From: Marinobacter sp. F3R11
GTDB lineage: Bacteria > Pseudomonadota > Gammaproteobacteria > Pseudomonadales > Oleiphilaceae
Assembly (NCBI RefSeq): GCF_003318275.1
Contig: NZ_QOCH01000017.1
Coordinates: 33,742 to 97,741 of the forward strand
Reading direction: 5' to 3'
Length of the DNA: 64,000 nucleotides
Position 1 is the stretch's first letter, and every line of letters starts with the position of its first letter. The translations under genes and the position numbers were made by a program. The notes below the pieces were generated by a model. It searched no databases. It was not told the origin of the DNA and saw only the letters and a program-made list of their open reading frames with translations. Positions 26,245 to 34,452 of this stretch are shown here, piece after piece.

Positions 26245-27380
26245 TAAGGCATAGTCGAGGGCTTAGGATGCGTCAGCTGGGGCTTTCCCAGCACTTTCCG
26301 GTAGACCTCCAGCGTCGATTCTGTTTGCGCCTGAAGGCGAAACCGGAACGGGATCTCGATATTCGATGTTTCTGCATTCAGCAGTCTGAGCGCAACCTGG
26401 GCGAATTCATGGGTGTCATCCGGCGTTACAAGGCCGTCCCGGAAACAGGCCTGAAGTGTTTCTGCTGCCCCTCCACGGTTAAATGCAACGACGGGCGTAC
26501 CGGATGACAGGGCTTCGGTAACTGTGCGGCCAAAGGGCTCCGGTTTTGTCGACATGTGGCAGACAAGGTCAGAAAACAAGTAGAGCTCTGCCATGTCATC
26601 CCGCTGCCCGAGGAAGGTAACTTTGTGGGCAAGCCCAAGCCTGGCCCGGTGCTGTTCAAGCTCTTCCATAAAATGCTCTTTGCCCGGTTCTGCACCGCCG
26701 ACAATGATGCCGTGGCAGTCGGGTTTTTCGCGGGTAATTTCTGCCATCGCCTCAAGAAACTGAAGTTGGCCTTTCCATCGGGAAATGCGCCCGGGCATCA
26801 TCAGGATATGCTTGTTCTCAAGCTCCGGGAACTGTGTAACCAGTGCCTGCTGCCAAACTGTGCTCAGTGCCCGGTGCTGAAAATAATCTACATCTACGCC
26901 GCGCTGTATCACCGTCAGGTTTTGTTCCGGAACCTGAAAATTACGCAGTACATAGTCACGAACACAGTTTGAAACCGCAATCACGTGATCTGATTTCGCC
27001 ATGATGGCGCTGTATGGGTTAACGGAATACATACCGTGAAAGGTTGAAACTATCGCAGGGCGTTGATGCATGGGTAAGCCTTTCCATGCGAGGCGTACAA
27101 TCCATGCAGGCATGCGAGAGCGTACGTGAATAATGTCTGGCTGCAGATCCCGGATCAGCTTTCGCATAGGCAGGATCTGACCGAACGATGCGGGCGATTT
27201 ACGGTGAATTGGCATCTGGATATGAGTCGAGCCCTGTTCTTGCAGGCGCTTTGCCAGCGGGCCACCGTTGGACACCACAAACGATTCATGGCCGTGTCGT
27301 ACCAGATCAGATGCAAATTCCACGGTTCCTCTTTCCACTCCGCCACTGTATAGGGCCGGCAGTGCCTGAAGAATTCTCAA
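26244..27380 (-). CDS. Glycosyltransferase family 4
   Basis: This 378-residue family 4 transferase begins ILQALPALYSGGVERGTVEF, the glycine-rich loop typical of GT4 enzymes, and continues with PDIIHVRSRMPAWI, MPGRISRWKGQLQFLEAM, VTFLGQRDDMAELYLFSDL and EPFGRTVTEALSSGTPVV with the E-x7-E residues. Its start overlaps the end of the ELM1-family gene by 4 bp. The segment IIHVRSRMPAW resembles a group of LPS GT4 enzymes often found beside ELM1 genes in Proteobacteria. It probably adds a core sugar at the cytoplasmic face. Specificity is not readable. Confidence 0.86.
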   Translation of the reverse strand: MRILQALPALYSGGVERGTVEFASDLVRHGHESFVVSNGGPLAKRLQEQGSTHIQMPIHRKSPASFGQILPMRKLIRDLQPDIIHVRSRMPAWIVRLAWKGLPMHQRPAIVSTFHGMYSVNPYSAIMAKSDHVIAVSNCVRDYVLRNFQVPEQNLTVIQRGVDVDYFQHRALSTVWQQALVTQFPELENKHILMMPGRISRWKGQLQFLEAMAEITREKPDCHGIIVGGAEPGKEHFMEELEQHRARLGLAHKVTFLGQRDDMAELYLFSDLVCHMSTKPEPFGRTVTEALSSGTPVVAFNRGGAAETLQACFRDGLVTPDDTHEFAQVALRLLNAETSNIEIPFRFRLQAQTESTLEVYRKVLGKPQLTHPKPSTMP

Positions 27381-28357
27381 GTAGTCTTCCTCTTTTGTTC
27401 TTTTCGTTTTTTACCTGCATCCGGAGAGAACCAGCGCTGGATTACCCATTGCGCCGCCCGGTCCGCCTCCCATAGAGCCTTCTCCTGGCCGAGTTTTCCG
27501 CCCATTACCGTAGCATGATCACTCCAGCGCGCCACATAGCCGGCTTCGACCAGGCGTTGGACGCCGCTTGCAACCCGGCTGCCTGACCGTTCAGGTAGCT
27601 GGAATAGTCCAGTGGGCACACCGGATGTTGCGGCTTCACACACCATAGACATGCTGTCCGGTGTTACCCAGATGGCCCTGGATGCAGCAACGCGATGGCT
27701 GAGCCAGTCTTCATGGGTTCTGTCGGGGTCTGCCACGGTGATCCGGAGACCTGCAAGTTCATTCAGTCTTGCTCTGAGAGCTTCCGGTGTTCGTCTTGAG
27801 CCACTGATTGTCCAGCGCCACTGGGGGTATTCGCCAATCAGGTGAGTGATCTGTCCGAAAACAACGTCATCGTCCCAGTCAAAATGCGGCGAGGGCCCGC
27901 CCAGTAACAACAGGGCCTCGGGTTTGTCAGTGATTCTGGCCAGGGGGGTGACCGTGTTGATGACGCCTTCTGTAACAAGAGTATCCGGGTTCTGGGCTAC
28001 CCCGTCATGGGCTGGAATAATTGCGCCGTCGACCCAGATGCGCGGGAACCCTGGTTTCATAATGACCAGTGATTTTGCCTTCTTCAGTCGTCTTAACGCT
28101 AGCAACAGCCGGTGAGTGCCGGTACCGGCAGCGATGATCAGATCCGGGTGGGGAAGTGTTTCATCCAGTGGGGGCGGTATGGCCAGTAAAGCGCGCCACA
28201 AGGGCACGCTAATGTCGTCAGCATTGACCCAGAACAGGCTGGCACCGGCTTTGACCCGCAGCCGGTTGCCCAGGCCTCTTAACTGATTCCGGTGCCCGGG
28301 TTTATTGTCTGTGAGCAGCCAGATTACGGGTGCTGCTGATGCTTTATTTGTCGCCAT
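27377..28357 (-). CDS. Mitochondrial fission ELM1-like family protein (putative glycosyltransferase fold)
   Basis: This 326-residue protein belongs to the ELM1-like family (formerly DUF1022), named after a plant protein that recruits dynamin, though bacterial members have no proven activity. Visible motifs are the N-terminal IWLLTDNKPGHRNQLRGLG, the central LIIAAGTGTHRL, LLLGGPSPHFDWDDD and the C-terminal IWVTPDSMSMVCEAATSGVPTG, which resembles the donor site of GT-B transferases such as MurG. I start at the ATG at 28357, which overlaps the lpxL end by 14 bp; an upstream in-frame start would overlap by 100 bp. It is embedded in an LPS operon, which favours a glycosyltransferase role. Confidence 0.8.
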   Translation of the reverse strand: MATNKASAAPVIWLLTDNKPGHRNQLRGLGNRLRVKAGASLFWVNADDISVPLWRALLAIPPPLDETLPHPDLIIAAGTGTHRLLLALRRLKKAKSLVIMKPGFPRIWVDGAIIPAHDGVAQNPDTLVTEGVINTVTPLARITDKPEALLLLGGPSPHFDWDDDVVFGQITHLIGEYPQWRWTISGSRRTPEALRARLNELAGLRITVADPDRTHEDWLSHRVAASRAIWVTPDSMSMVCEAATSGVPTGLFQLPERSGSRVASGVQRLVEAGYVARWSDHATVMGGKLGQEKALWEADRAAQWVIQRWFSPDAGKKRKEQKRKTT

Positions 28358-29291
28358 AAAAGCCCGGGTCGTCCTTGTCCGGTCGCGTTTTAAAGCGCCG
28401 GTGCATCCAGAGGTACTGGTCTGGGGCGCGCCGTATCTCCCGTTCAATAGTCTCGTTGATCACAGTTGCGTCCTGAAGATCATCACCACTGGGGAATGAT
28501 TCCAGCGGGGGATGAAAATAGATATCGTAACCGGGTTTGTCTTCTCGCCGGAAGTGGCTGAAAGGCACAACCTTGCAATGGCTCCGTGCTGCAATTCGTG
28601 ATGCAGCGGTGATTGTACCTGCCGGAACGCCAAAGAATGGCGCAAATACAATGTCCTTACGTCCATAGTCCTGATCAGTCGCATACCAGACAGTGCGGTT
28701 GTTCCGCAGGCTTCGGAACAGGCCGCGAAGGTCCCTTGCCCCCAGGACGGTTCCATACCGGCGCTCCCGTGCGCGGGTCATGACGGCATTCATCAGTGGA
28801 TTGTTGTGGTCTCGCTGCATTACATCTGCGTCAATGTACTCGGTAACCAGGCTGCCGCCGAGATCCAGTGTGCTGTAGTGGCCTCCCAGCAACAGGACAC
28901 CACTGCCTTCCGCAAGAGCCTTATCAAGATGCTCCTTGCCATGAACTTCCGTAATGCCTGTGAATTCCGCAGGATTCCGGAACCATGCAATTCCGAGCTC
29001 AACCAGGCCTATGCCATTTGCGATAAAAGTCTTGCGAACCAGAGCATCCTGCTGCGCACGGGTAAGCTCCGGGAAGCACAAGCGGATGTTCACTTCGGCG
29101 ATATGGCGGCGCCTGGGGGCAAAGCGCCAGGCCAGCATGCCTGCCAGCTTGCCGAGCCACCATTGAAACCGGATAGGGAGTTGAGCCACGCACCACATAA
29201 CTGCAATCCCGGCCCAGGTTGGCCACCAGCGCGGATGGCGATAAGCAGAGTAATCGGTATTGCGTGGCTGCCGGCGGTATTTCTTTTTCAC
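28344..29291 (-). CDS. lpxL: Lipid A lauroyl-type acyltransferase
   Basis: This inner-membrane acyltransferase transfers an acyl chain from acyl-ACP to the Kdo2-lipid A precursor. It follows E. coli LpxL closely: YRHPRWWPTWAGIAVMW, INVNIRLCFPELT-like EVNIRLCFPELTRAQQDALV, the catalytic GGHYSTLDLGG (H-x4-D), NPLMNAVM, TVWYATDQDYG and the C-terminal DQYLWMHRRFKTRP. I place the start at the GTG at 29291, which gives 315 residues, near the family norm of 306; the ATG 34 codons upstream would add an unrelated tail. It is the first gene of an operon with ELM1 and two GT4 genes and diverges from waaA, which makes its Kdo2 acceptor. Confidence 0.88.
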   Translation of the reverse strand: MKKKYRRQPRNTDYSAYRHPRWWPTWAGIAVMWCVAQLPIRFQWWLGKLAGMLAWRFAPRRRHIAEVNIRLCFPELTRAQQDALVRKTFIANGIGLVELGIAWFRNPAEFTGITEVHGKEHLDKALAEGSGVLLLGGHYSTLDLGGSLVTEYIDADVMQRDHNNPLMNAVMTRARERRYGTVLGARDLRGLFRSLRNNRTVWYATDQDYGRKDIVFAPFFGVPAGTITAASRIAARSHCKVVPFSHFRREDKPGYDIYFHPPLESFPSGDDLQDATVINETIEREIRRAPDQYLWMHRRFKTRPDKDDPGFYGDK

Positions 29292-29413
29292 TGAAAGCAG
29301 ATCCCGGGAGGTTAATGAATGACTTGTCTGGCTATGGTGCCCGGCAGGGTCAGTCAGAAGCAAATCAACAGGGTTTAAGATATGATAGCGCACTGGTTTG
29401 CCGGGAGTCCTGC

Positions 29414-30667
29414 GTGCTTCAATTTATCTATTCACAGCTTATACGGTTGCTTCTGCCATTTATTCTGTTGCGTTTGTGGTGGCAAGGCCGTCAGGCCCCG
29501 GAGCTGCGACGGAACTGGCAGCAGCGTCTTGGGTTTATTCCCAGAATCAGTGGCACAGTGGTTTGGGTGCATGCGGTGTCGGTTGGCGAGACCATTGCTG
29601 CTGCACCAATGGTGAGGCGCCTGCTTGCCCGCAGCCCCGGAATTACTATTCTGATGACTGCCATGACAGATACAGGCCTTACACAGGCCATGAAAATGTT
29701 CGGTGATCAGGTGCAGTATGCATACGCACCCTACGACACTCCCGGTTCGATCCGTCGTTTTCTGAATAGGGCTAATCCTAAAATTCTGGTTATCATGGAA
29801 ACCGAAATATGGCCGAACATGATACGCCAGAGCCGCTCCCGGCGTGTACCCGTATTTCTTATCAATGCCAGGCTTTCAGAGCGCTCTGCCCGGGGTTATG
29901 AACGGGTTAAAGGTCTCGTTGCTCCGATCATGCGCAGTATCAGTTGGGTGGCAGCGCAGGCTGACAAGGACGCGGAGCGGTTTCGCAGGATTGGTGTTGC
30001 CGCCTCGAAGGTGGCGGTTACGGGAAGCGTGAAATTTGATGTGGATATTCCTGAAACTGTCCGGGAGGCTTCGCAAAAACTCAAAGTATCTTTTGCCTCA
30101 CGTCCGGTCTGGGTTGCCGGCAGTACCCATGAAGGTGAGGATGCACAGATATTGGCTGCCCACCGGCAGCTTCTTAATGATCATCCGGATGCTTTGTTGA
30201 TTCTGGTACCTCGTCACCCGGAGCGTTTTGAACCAGTTGCAGGCAAAGTGACCAAGCTGAAATTTTCTCTGGCACGAAGATCCCTTGATGAGGATCCCTC
30301 AGGTGCGGAGGTTTATCTTGGGGATACCATGGGTGAACTGATGATGCTTTATGGCGCCGGCGACGTGGCATTTGTGGGTGGTTCGCTGATTGAGCGGGGA
30401 GGGCACAATCCGCTGGAGCCTGCAGGCTGGGGAATCTCCGTTATCTCCGGGCCCCATGTATTCAACTTTGAAACCATTTATCAGCGGCTTCTCGACGATC
30501 GCGGGGTGACAATGGTCGAAGGTGCTGATGAATTATATCGTCGCCTGCTGGTTCTGTTTAATGATGCGGATGAACGCGAGGCCAGCGGTCAGCGTGCACT
30601 GTCTGTAGTCAGCAAGAACAGGGGAGCGCTGGACAGGGTGGTTGACGGGATTATCGAGAGGATCTGA
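29414..30667 (+). CDS. waaA: 3-deoxy-D-manno-octulosonic acid transferase
   Basis: This GT30 enzyme transfers Kdo from CMP-Kdo to lipid IVA, usually twice, at the cytoplasmic face of the inner membrane. The N-terminal hydrophobic anchor (FIYSQLIRLLLPFILLRLWW) is followed by VWVHAVSVGETIAAAP, with the catalytic glutamate at residue 59, then METEIWPNMI, INARLSERS, VTGSVKFD, WVAGSTHEGE and the late GGHNPLEPAGWG. I choose GTG at 29414, with GGGAG six bases upstream, for 417 residues; the frame extends further up but without support. A hairpin terminator follows. It diverges from the lpxL operon. Confidence 0.92.
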   Translation: MLQFIYSQLIRLLLPFILLRLWWQGRQAPELRRNWQQRLGFIPRISGTVVWVHAVSVGETIAAAPMVRRLLARSPGITILMTAMTDTGLTQAMKMFGDQVQYAYAPYDTPGSIRRFLNRANPKILVIMETEIWPNMIRQSRSRRVPVFLINARLSERSARGYERVKGLVAPIMRSISWVAAQADKDAERFRRIGVAASKVAVTGSVKFDVDIPETVREASQKLKVSFASRPVWVAGSTHEGEDAQILAAHRQLLNDHPDALLILVPRHPERFEPVAGKVTKLKFSLARRSLDEDPSGAEVYLGDTMGELMMLYGAGDVAFVGGSLIERGGHNPLEPAGWGISVISGPHVFNFETIYQRLLDDRGVTMVEGADELYRRLLVLFNDADEREASGQRALSVVSKNRGALDRVVDGIIERI

Positions 30668-30674
30668 GGCGGTC

Positions 30675-30733
30675 AGCTCTTTAATGGTTAAGAGCTGGCT
30701 CCGGGTGAGGAAGTTCACTCCTCACCCGGTTTT
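30675..30733. terminator. Tandem hairpins between convergent waaA and tolC
   Basis: A first hairpin has perfect arms AGCTCTT/AAGAGCT at 30675-30696. A second has 10-bp arms CCGGGTGAGG/CCTCACCCGG at 30701-30729 followed by TTTT. Together they probably terminate waaA; the second stem may also serve tolC from the other side. Confidence 0.75.
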
Positions 30734-30753
30734 CGCCACTCTGCCGGTATAAA

Positions 30754-32115
30754 TCAGCGACTGGGATCTTCCAGGGTCTCCTGGTCATTGGCCAGAGCTT
30801 CTATGCCGGGGGCGGTGGCGCTCAGCCAGTTGTTCAGTTCAATCAGATCTCTCGGGCTGAGCGTGCCCGCAGCCTGCTTCAGCTGAAGCGAGTTGTTCAC
30901 ATAGTCATAACGGGCGTTGGCGTAATCGCGCAGTGCTACATAGTAGGCCCGTTCCGCATCCAGCACCTCAACGATATTCCGGGTGCCGACATCGTAGCCC
31001 GCACGGGTGGCATCCAGAGCACTACGGCGGGAAATAATGGTGCGCTCCAGAGCCGATGCGGTTTCAATGTTGTTGTTAATGGTCAGGTACAGGCTACGGG
31101 TGTTAACCCGAACGTCGCGACGAACGGTGTTCAGGGACTGCTCTGCGACGGTTACCTGTGACCGCTGCTGGCGAACACCGGCCTGGATGCCGCCACCGGC
31201 ATATATCGGGACACTCAGGGTCAGGCCGACGCTGCCCTGAGTGCCGTCGAACTGACTGGTGGTACCGTTAGCAATGCTGGTATCACTATAGGAAGCACTC
31301 AGATCCAGAGTCGGATAATGCCCGGCTTTGGCTTCTTTCAGGAGGGATTCGCTGGCATCAAGCAGGTGTAGGGTAGACTGAATTGACCAGTTCTGCTCCA
31401 GAGCGGTGGCTTCCCAGGCGGCAGGATCCATTGGTTCCGGGTGACTGAGAGGGAAATTCTGGCGTAGGTTTTCAAGTTCCTCCGGGTACTCACCAGTCAG
31501 CCTTGCCAGTTGTTCCCGGGCAATGTTCAGCTGGTTCTCCGCTGCAATGCGCTGGCTTTTGCTGTCGTCGTAACTGGCTCGCGCTTCGTACACTTCGGTG
31601 ATGGCGATCAGGCCCACATCAAAGCGTTCTTGTGCCTGTTCGTATTGGCGCTGGATGGCGGCTTCGGTGGCACGGGCTGTGGTGACAGTATCCTGGGCCC
31701 GGAGCACGTCGAAGTAAGCGGTTGCTACATCCAGAATGAGCTGCTGTTGCGCGAGGTTATAGTCGGCTCGGGCTGATTCCGTCTGAAACTGGCTGGCGTC
31801 ATAGCGGAACCAGTTGCCAGCGCGGAATACGGGTTGGGTCAGCTGAATGCCGTAGGTCAGTTCGCGGTAGCTGTAATCTGCAGTAGGGCCGCCGTCGAGG
31901 TCAACCATGTTTCCTTCACCATAGGCGCTGATCTGAGGTAGCAGGTAGCTCTGGCTGACGTCGCTGGCTGCTTGCTGGGCCTCATAGCTCGCGCGGGCCG
32001 CAGCAATGCCAGAGTCATAAGAGAGTGCTTTCTCGTAGGTCTCTACCAGGTTCAGGGAAAGGGCCGGCTGTGCCGTCAAGAGGCCAATCAGTCCGGAAAG
32101 CAGTCGTTTCTTCAT
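30754..32115 (-). CDS. tolC: TolC family outer membrane efflux protein
   Basis: This is an outer-membrane trimeric channel for RND/ABC efflux pumps and type I secretion. The mature protein shows the repeated TolC/OEP domain: LVETYEKALSYDSGIAAARA near the N-terminus, YGIQLTQPVFRAGNWFRYDA, and in the second repeat VGLTLSVPIYAGGGIQAGVRQ with YDVGTRNIVEVLDAERAYY. A signal peptide (KKRLLSGLIGLLTAQPALS) is visible only if translation starts at the ATG pair 32115/32118; AGGAG is best spaced for 32115, giving 453 residues. The gene diverges from nudF-DUF1249-cpdA, the same order as in E. coli and Pseudomonas. Confidence 0.92.
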   Translation of the reverse strand: MKKRLLSGLIGLLTAQPALSLNLVETYEKALSYDSGIAAARASYEAQQAASDVSQSYLLPQISAYGEGNMVDLDGGPTADYSYRELTYGIQLTQPVFRAGNWFRYDASQFQTESARADYNLAQQQLILDVATAYFDVLRAQDTVTTARATEAAIQRQYEQAQERFDVGLIAITEVYEARASYDDSKSQRIAAENQLNIAREQLARLTGEYPEELENLRQNFPLSHPEPMDPAAWEATALEQNWSIQSTLHLLDASESLLKEAKAGHYPTLDLSASYSDTSIANGTTSQFDGTQGSVGLTLSVPIYAGGGIQAGVRQQRSQVTVAEQSLNTVRRDVRVNTRSLYLTINNNIETASALERTIISRRSALDATRAGYDVGTRNIVEVLDAERAYYVALRDYANARYDYVNNSLQLKQAAGTLSPRDLIELNNWLSATAPGIEALANDQETLEDPSR

Positions 32116-32385
32116 CATTACTCCTGAATACATGTGCGCATCTGCGCCCACCCGGGGCGCTGAAAAGGAATGCCGGATCGCTCCTGGTGACATGGAGGCG
32201 ATACCATTGGTGGCATGAGTAAGTCGAGCCGGCCGAAACAGACCCGTCATTATGGCCAATTATCGCTCTCAGCTCTACAGTTGCGAGCAGCATTCGTGTA
32301 GTTTGCTACATTGTTCGAGCTCGTGCTTGCAATAAATGACTTCAAGCGGCTATCGTTCGAAATCCAGTTGTGGTCAGGATGAATG

Positions 32386-33003
32386 ATGATCAAGCCGTTT
32401 CAGTTCAAAGCCAGTGATGTCACAGTCGAAAAGCGCGAAACCGTTTTCCGGGGTTTCTTTCGTATGGATAAGCTGTGGCTGACGCATCCGCGCTTTGATG
32501 GCAGAAATATGCCTGTGTTTACCCGCGAGCTTTTCCTGCGCGGCGATGCAACCTGTGTCTTGCCCTACGATCCCGAACGCGACGAAGTTGTTCTGCTCGA
32601 ACAGTTCCGGCTCGGCGCGCTGGGGCGCGACCAGTCTCCGTGGTTGCTGGAGCTCGTCGCGGGAATGAACGAAAGCGGCGAGAGCAGTGAGGACGTTGCC
32701 AGGAGAGAAGGACAGGAAGAAGCCGGGCTTAGCTTCACAAAACTTGAAAAGATCTGTGATTATCTTGTCTCTCCGGGCGGGTCCACCGAAATGATTTATC
32801 TTTATTACGGCCAGGTCAGTACCGAGGAAGCCGGTGGTCTATATGGCCTCGAGCATGAGCACGAAGACATCCGGGTTCACGTGGTTTCGGCAGATGAAGC
32901 TATCGCTATGGTCGGTGATGGCCGTATCAATAATGCTGCGGCTATTATCGCCATTCAATGGTTGCAGCTTAACCGGGCCAGATTACGTGCAGGGTGTCAG
33001 TGA
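32386..33003 (+). CDS. nudF: ADP-ribose pyrophosphatase
   Basis: This Nudix hydrolase splits ADP-ribose into AMP and ribose-5-phosphate. The Nudix box is complete: GMNESGESSEDVARREGQEE followed by AGL, at about residues 102-124. Family features FRMDKLWLTHPRFDG-like N-terminus, VVLLEQFRLGAL and YLVSPGGSTEMIYLYYG are present. Of two adjacent ATGs, 32386 has AGGA six bases away and is preferred (205 residues). It is the first gene of nudF-DUF1249-cpdA, and its stop overlaps the next start. Confidence 0.93.
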   Translation: MIKPFQFKASDVTVEKRETVFRGFFRMDKLWLTHPRFDGRNMPVFTRELFLRGDATCVLPYDPERDEVVLLEQFRLGALGRDQSPWLLELVAGMNESGESSEDVARREGQEEAGLSFTKLEKICDYLVSPGGSTEMIYLYYGQVSTEEAGGLYGLEHEHEDIRVHVVSADEAIAMVGDGRINNAAAIIAIQWLQLNRARLRAGCQ

Positions 33004-33497
33004 TGGGTGACTGGGCAATGAAACCCAAACGATATGTTCCGGATTTGCGCCAACTCGGCGCCCTGTGTGAGGGTAACTATCATCGTCTTCGCAGATTGCG
33101 CCAGCTCCGGGTTGATGGGCAGCCCGTGTGCGAAATTGAGCTGCGCCGGGAAAATGAGTACCTGGGCCGGGTGCGGGTCCAGGTGCTGCAAACCGCCCGG
33201 TTTACCGATACCCTCCTGCTTGAGCAGATTCATAACAGCGGCCGCTGGCTCAATAATCCGCAGATGACCGTTCGGGTATACCACGATGCGGTCATGGCGG
33301 AAGTTATCAGCTGCTACCGGGACCGGCAGATTGCGCCGGTCAACGACTACCCCAATCGTTTTATGCACCATCCTGACGAAAAAGTGCAGGTTAACGGTTT
33401 CCTTGCTGACTGGCTTGAATATTGTCTGAAATTTGGTCACTTGCCACTAGAGCATGCAGCCTGGACTGCCGGTGGGAAAAACGAGCCTATTTGTTAA
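33003..33497 (+). CDS. DUF1249 family protein (YqiB-like)
   Basis: This 164-residue protein resembles E. coli YqiB, a conserved protein of unknown function found between nudF and cpdA in many gammaproteobacteria. Characteristic segments are RYVPDLRQLGALCEGNYHRLR at the start, MTVRVYHDAVMAEVISCY in the middle and FMHHPDEKVQVNGFLADWLEYCL near the end. The ATG at 33003 overlaps the nudF stop (TGATG), with AGGG eight bases upstream. No signal or membrane segment is seen. Confidence 0.88.
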   Translation: MGDWAMKPKRYVPDLRQLGALCEGNYHRLRRLRQLRVDGQPVCEIELRRENEYLGRVRVQVLQTARFTDTLLLEQIHNSGRWLNNPQMTVRVYHDAVMAEVISCYRDRQIAPVNDYPNRFMHHPDEKVQVNGFLADWLEYCLKFGHLPLEHAAWTAGGKNEPIC

Positions 33498-33645
33498 ATG
33501 ATGCAATATTTCTCCCGATAGCTCTCCAGAATGTGACGTCGGTTGCAAAGGAAAGAGATAGATCCGGAAGCTGACAACGTACACTGGTCTGGAATCATAT
33601 AATTTAAGTTTCACAAGTGATGGCAACGGGTAAAACAAGAGCATC

Positions 33646-34452
33646 ATGACTTCAAAGGTAACAGCCCGGCCATTCCGGGTTCTGCAGTTAACGGATCCGC
33701 ACCTGATGATCAGTGCGGATGGAGCGTTGCTGGGTGTAAATACCCGTGACAGTCTTGATGCTGTTATTGCAGAAGTGCTCAAGTCCCATGGTCAACCCGA
33801 CCTGATTCTTGCCACTGGAGATATTGCCCAGGACGCTACGGAAGAAGCCTATCATGTGTTCGGTGATCGTCTTGGTGCTTTCACTGCCGGGTCGGCCTGG
33901 ATTGCCGGGAACCATGACCATGCCGGGCGTCTGGCCAAAGTTGCAGCCTTCTATGGTTCTGATCGCCGGCACATTGTTGAGGGCGGCTGGCAGTTTATTC
34001 TTCTGAATTCTTCTGTACCGGGGGAAGTATTCGGGAATCTTGCTGAGTCAGAGTTGGAATTTCTGGCAGAAATGCTGGAGCAGCATCCGGATTTGCCCAC
34101 GCTTGTTGCGTTGCATCATCACCCGGTTGATATCAGTGCGGAGTGGATGAGAGATATCGGGCTGAGGAATCGTGAGGATTTCTGGCAGGTGATTGATCGG
34201 TTTCCGCAAGTGAAAATGGTGCTATGGGGTCATATTCACCAGACCCATGAGAGGCAGCGAAATGGTGTGCAGTTGCTGGCGACTCCTTCCACCTGTATTC
34301 AGTTCACCTCTGGATCACGCAAATTTTCTGTAGAAGATCTGGCGCCGGGATACCGTTGGTTTGAACTTGAGGCTTCCGGCAACTTCACCACTGAAGTGTG
34401 CCGGGCCATGGATTTCAAGTTCGAACTGGATCAGAACAGTTCCGGTTATTGA
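33646..34452 (+). CDS. cpdA: 3',5'-cyclic AMP phosphodiesterase
   Basis: This calcineurin-like metallophosphoesterase hydrolyses cyclic AMP and so lowers CRP signalling. All metal-ligand motifs of class III phosphodiesterases are present in order: [31 protein letters not shown] and WGHIHQTHE. The 268 residues are the usual length. A 148-bp gap separates it from the DUF1249 gene, so it may have its own promoter. Its last seven bases overlap the convergent metE gene. In Pseudomonas and E. coli, yqiA and parE follow cpdA; here metE is found instead. Confidence 0.93.
   Translation: MTSKVTARPFRVLQLTDPHLMISADGALLGVNTRDSLDAVIAEVLKSHGQPDLILATGDIAQDATEEAYHVFGDRLGAFTAGSAWIAGNHDHAGRLAKVAAFYGSDRRHIVEGGWQFILLNSSVPGEVFGNLAESELEFLAEMLEQHPDLPTLVALHHHPVDISAEWMRDIGLRNREDFWQVIDRFPQVKMVLWGHIHQTHERQRNGVQLLATPSTCIQFTSGSRKFSVEDLAPGYRWFELEASGNFTTEVCRAMDFKFELDQNSSGY

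Noticed and set aside
32119..32382. Possible riboswitch between tolC and nudF (in Pseudomonas thiC lies close by)
   Set aside because: The gap holds no TPP-box-like conserved core, and no thiamin gene is present in the window.
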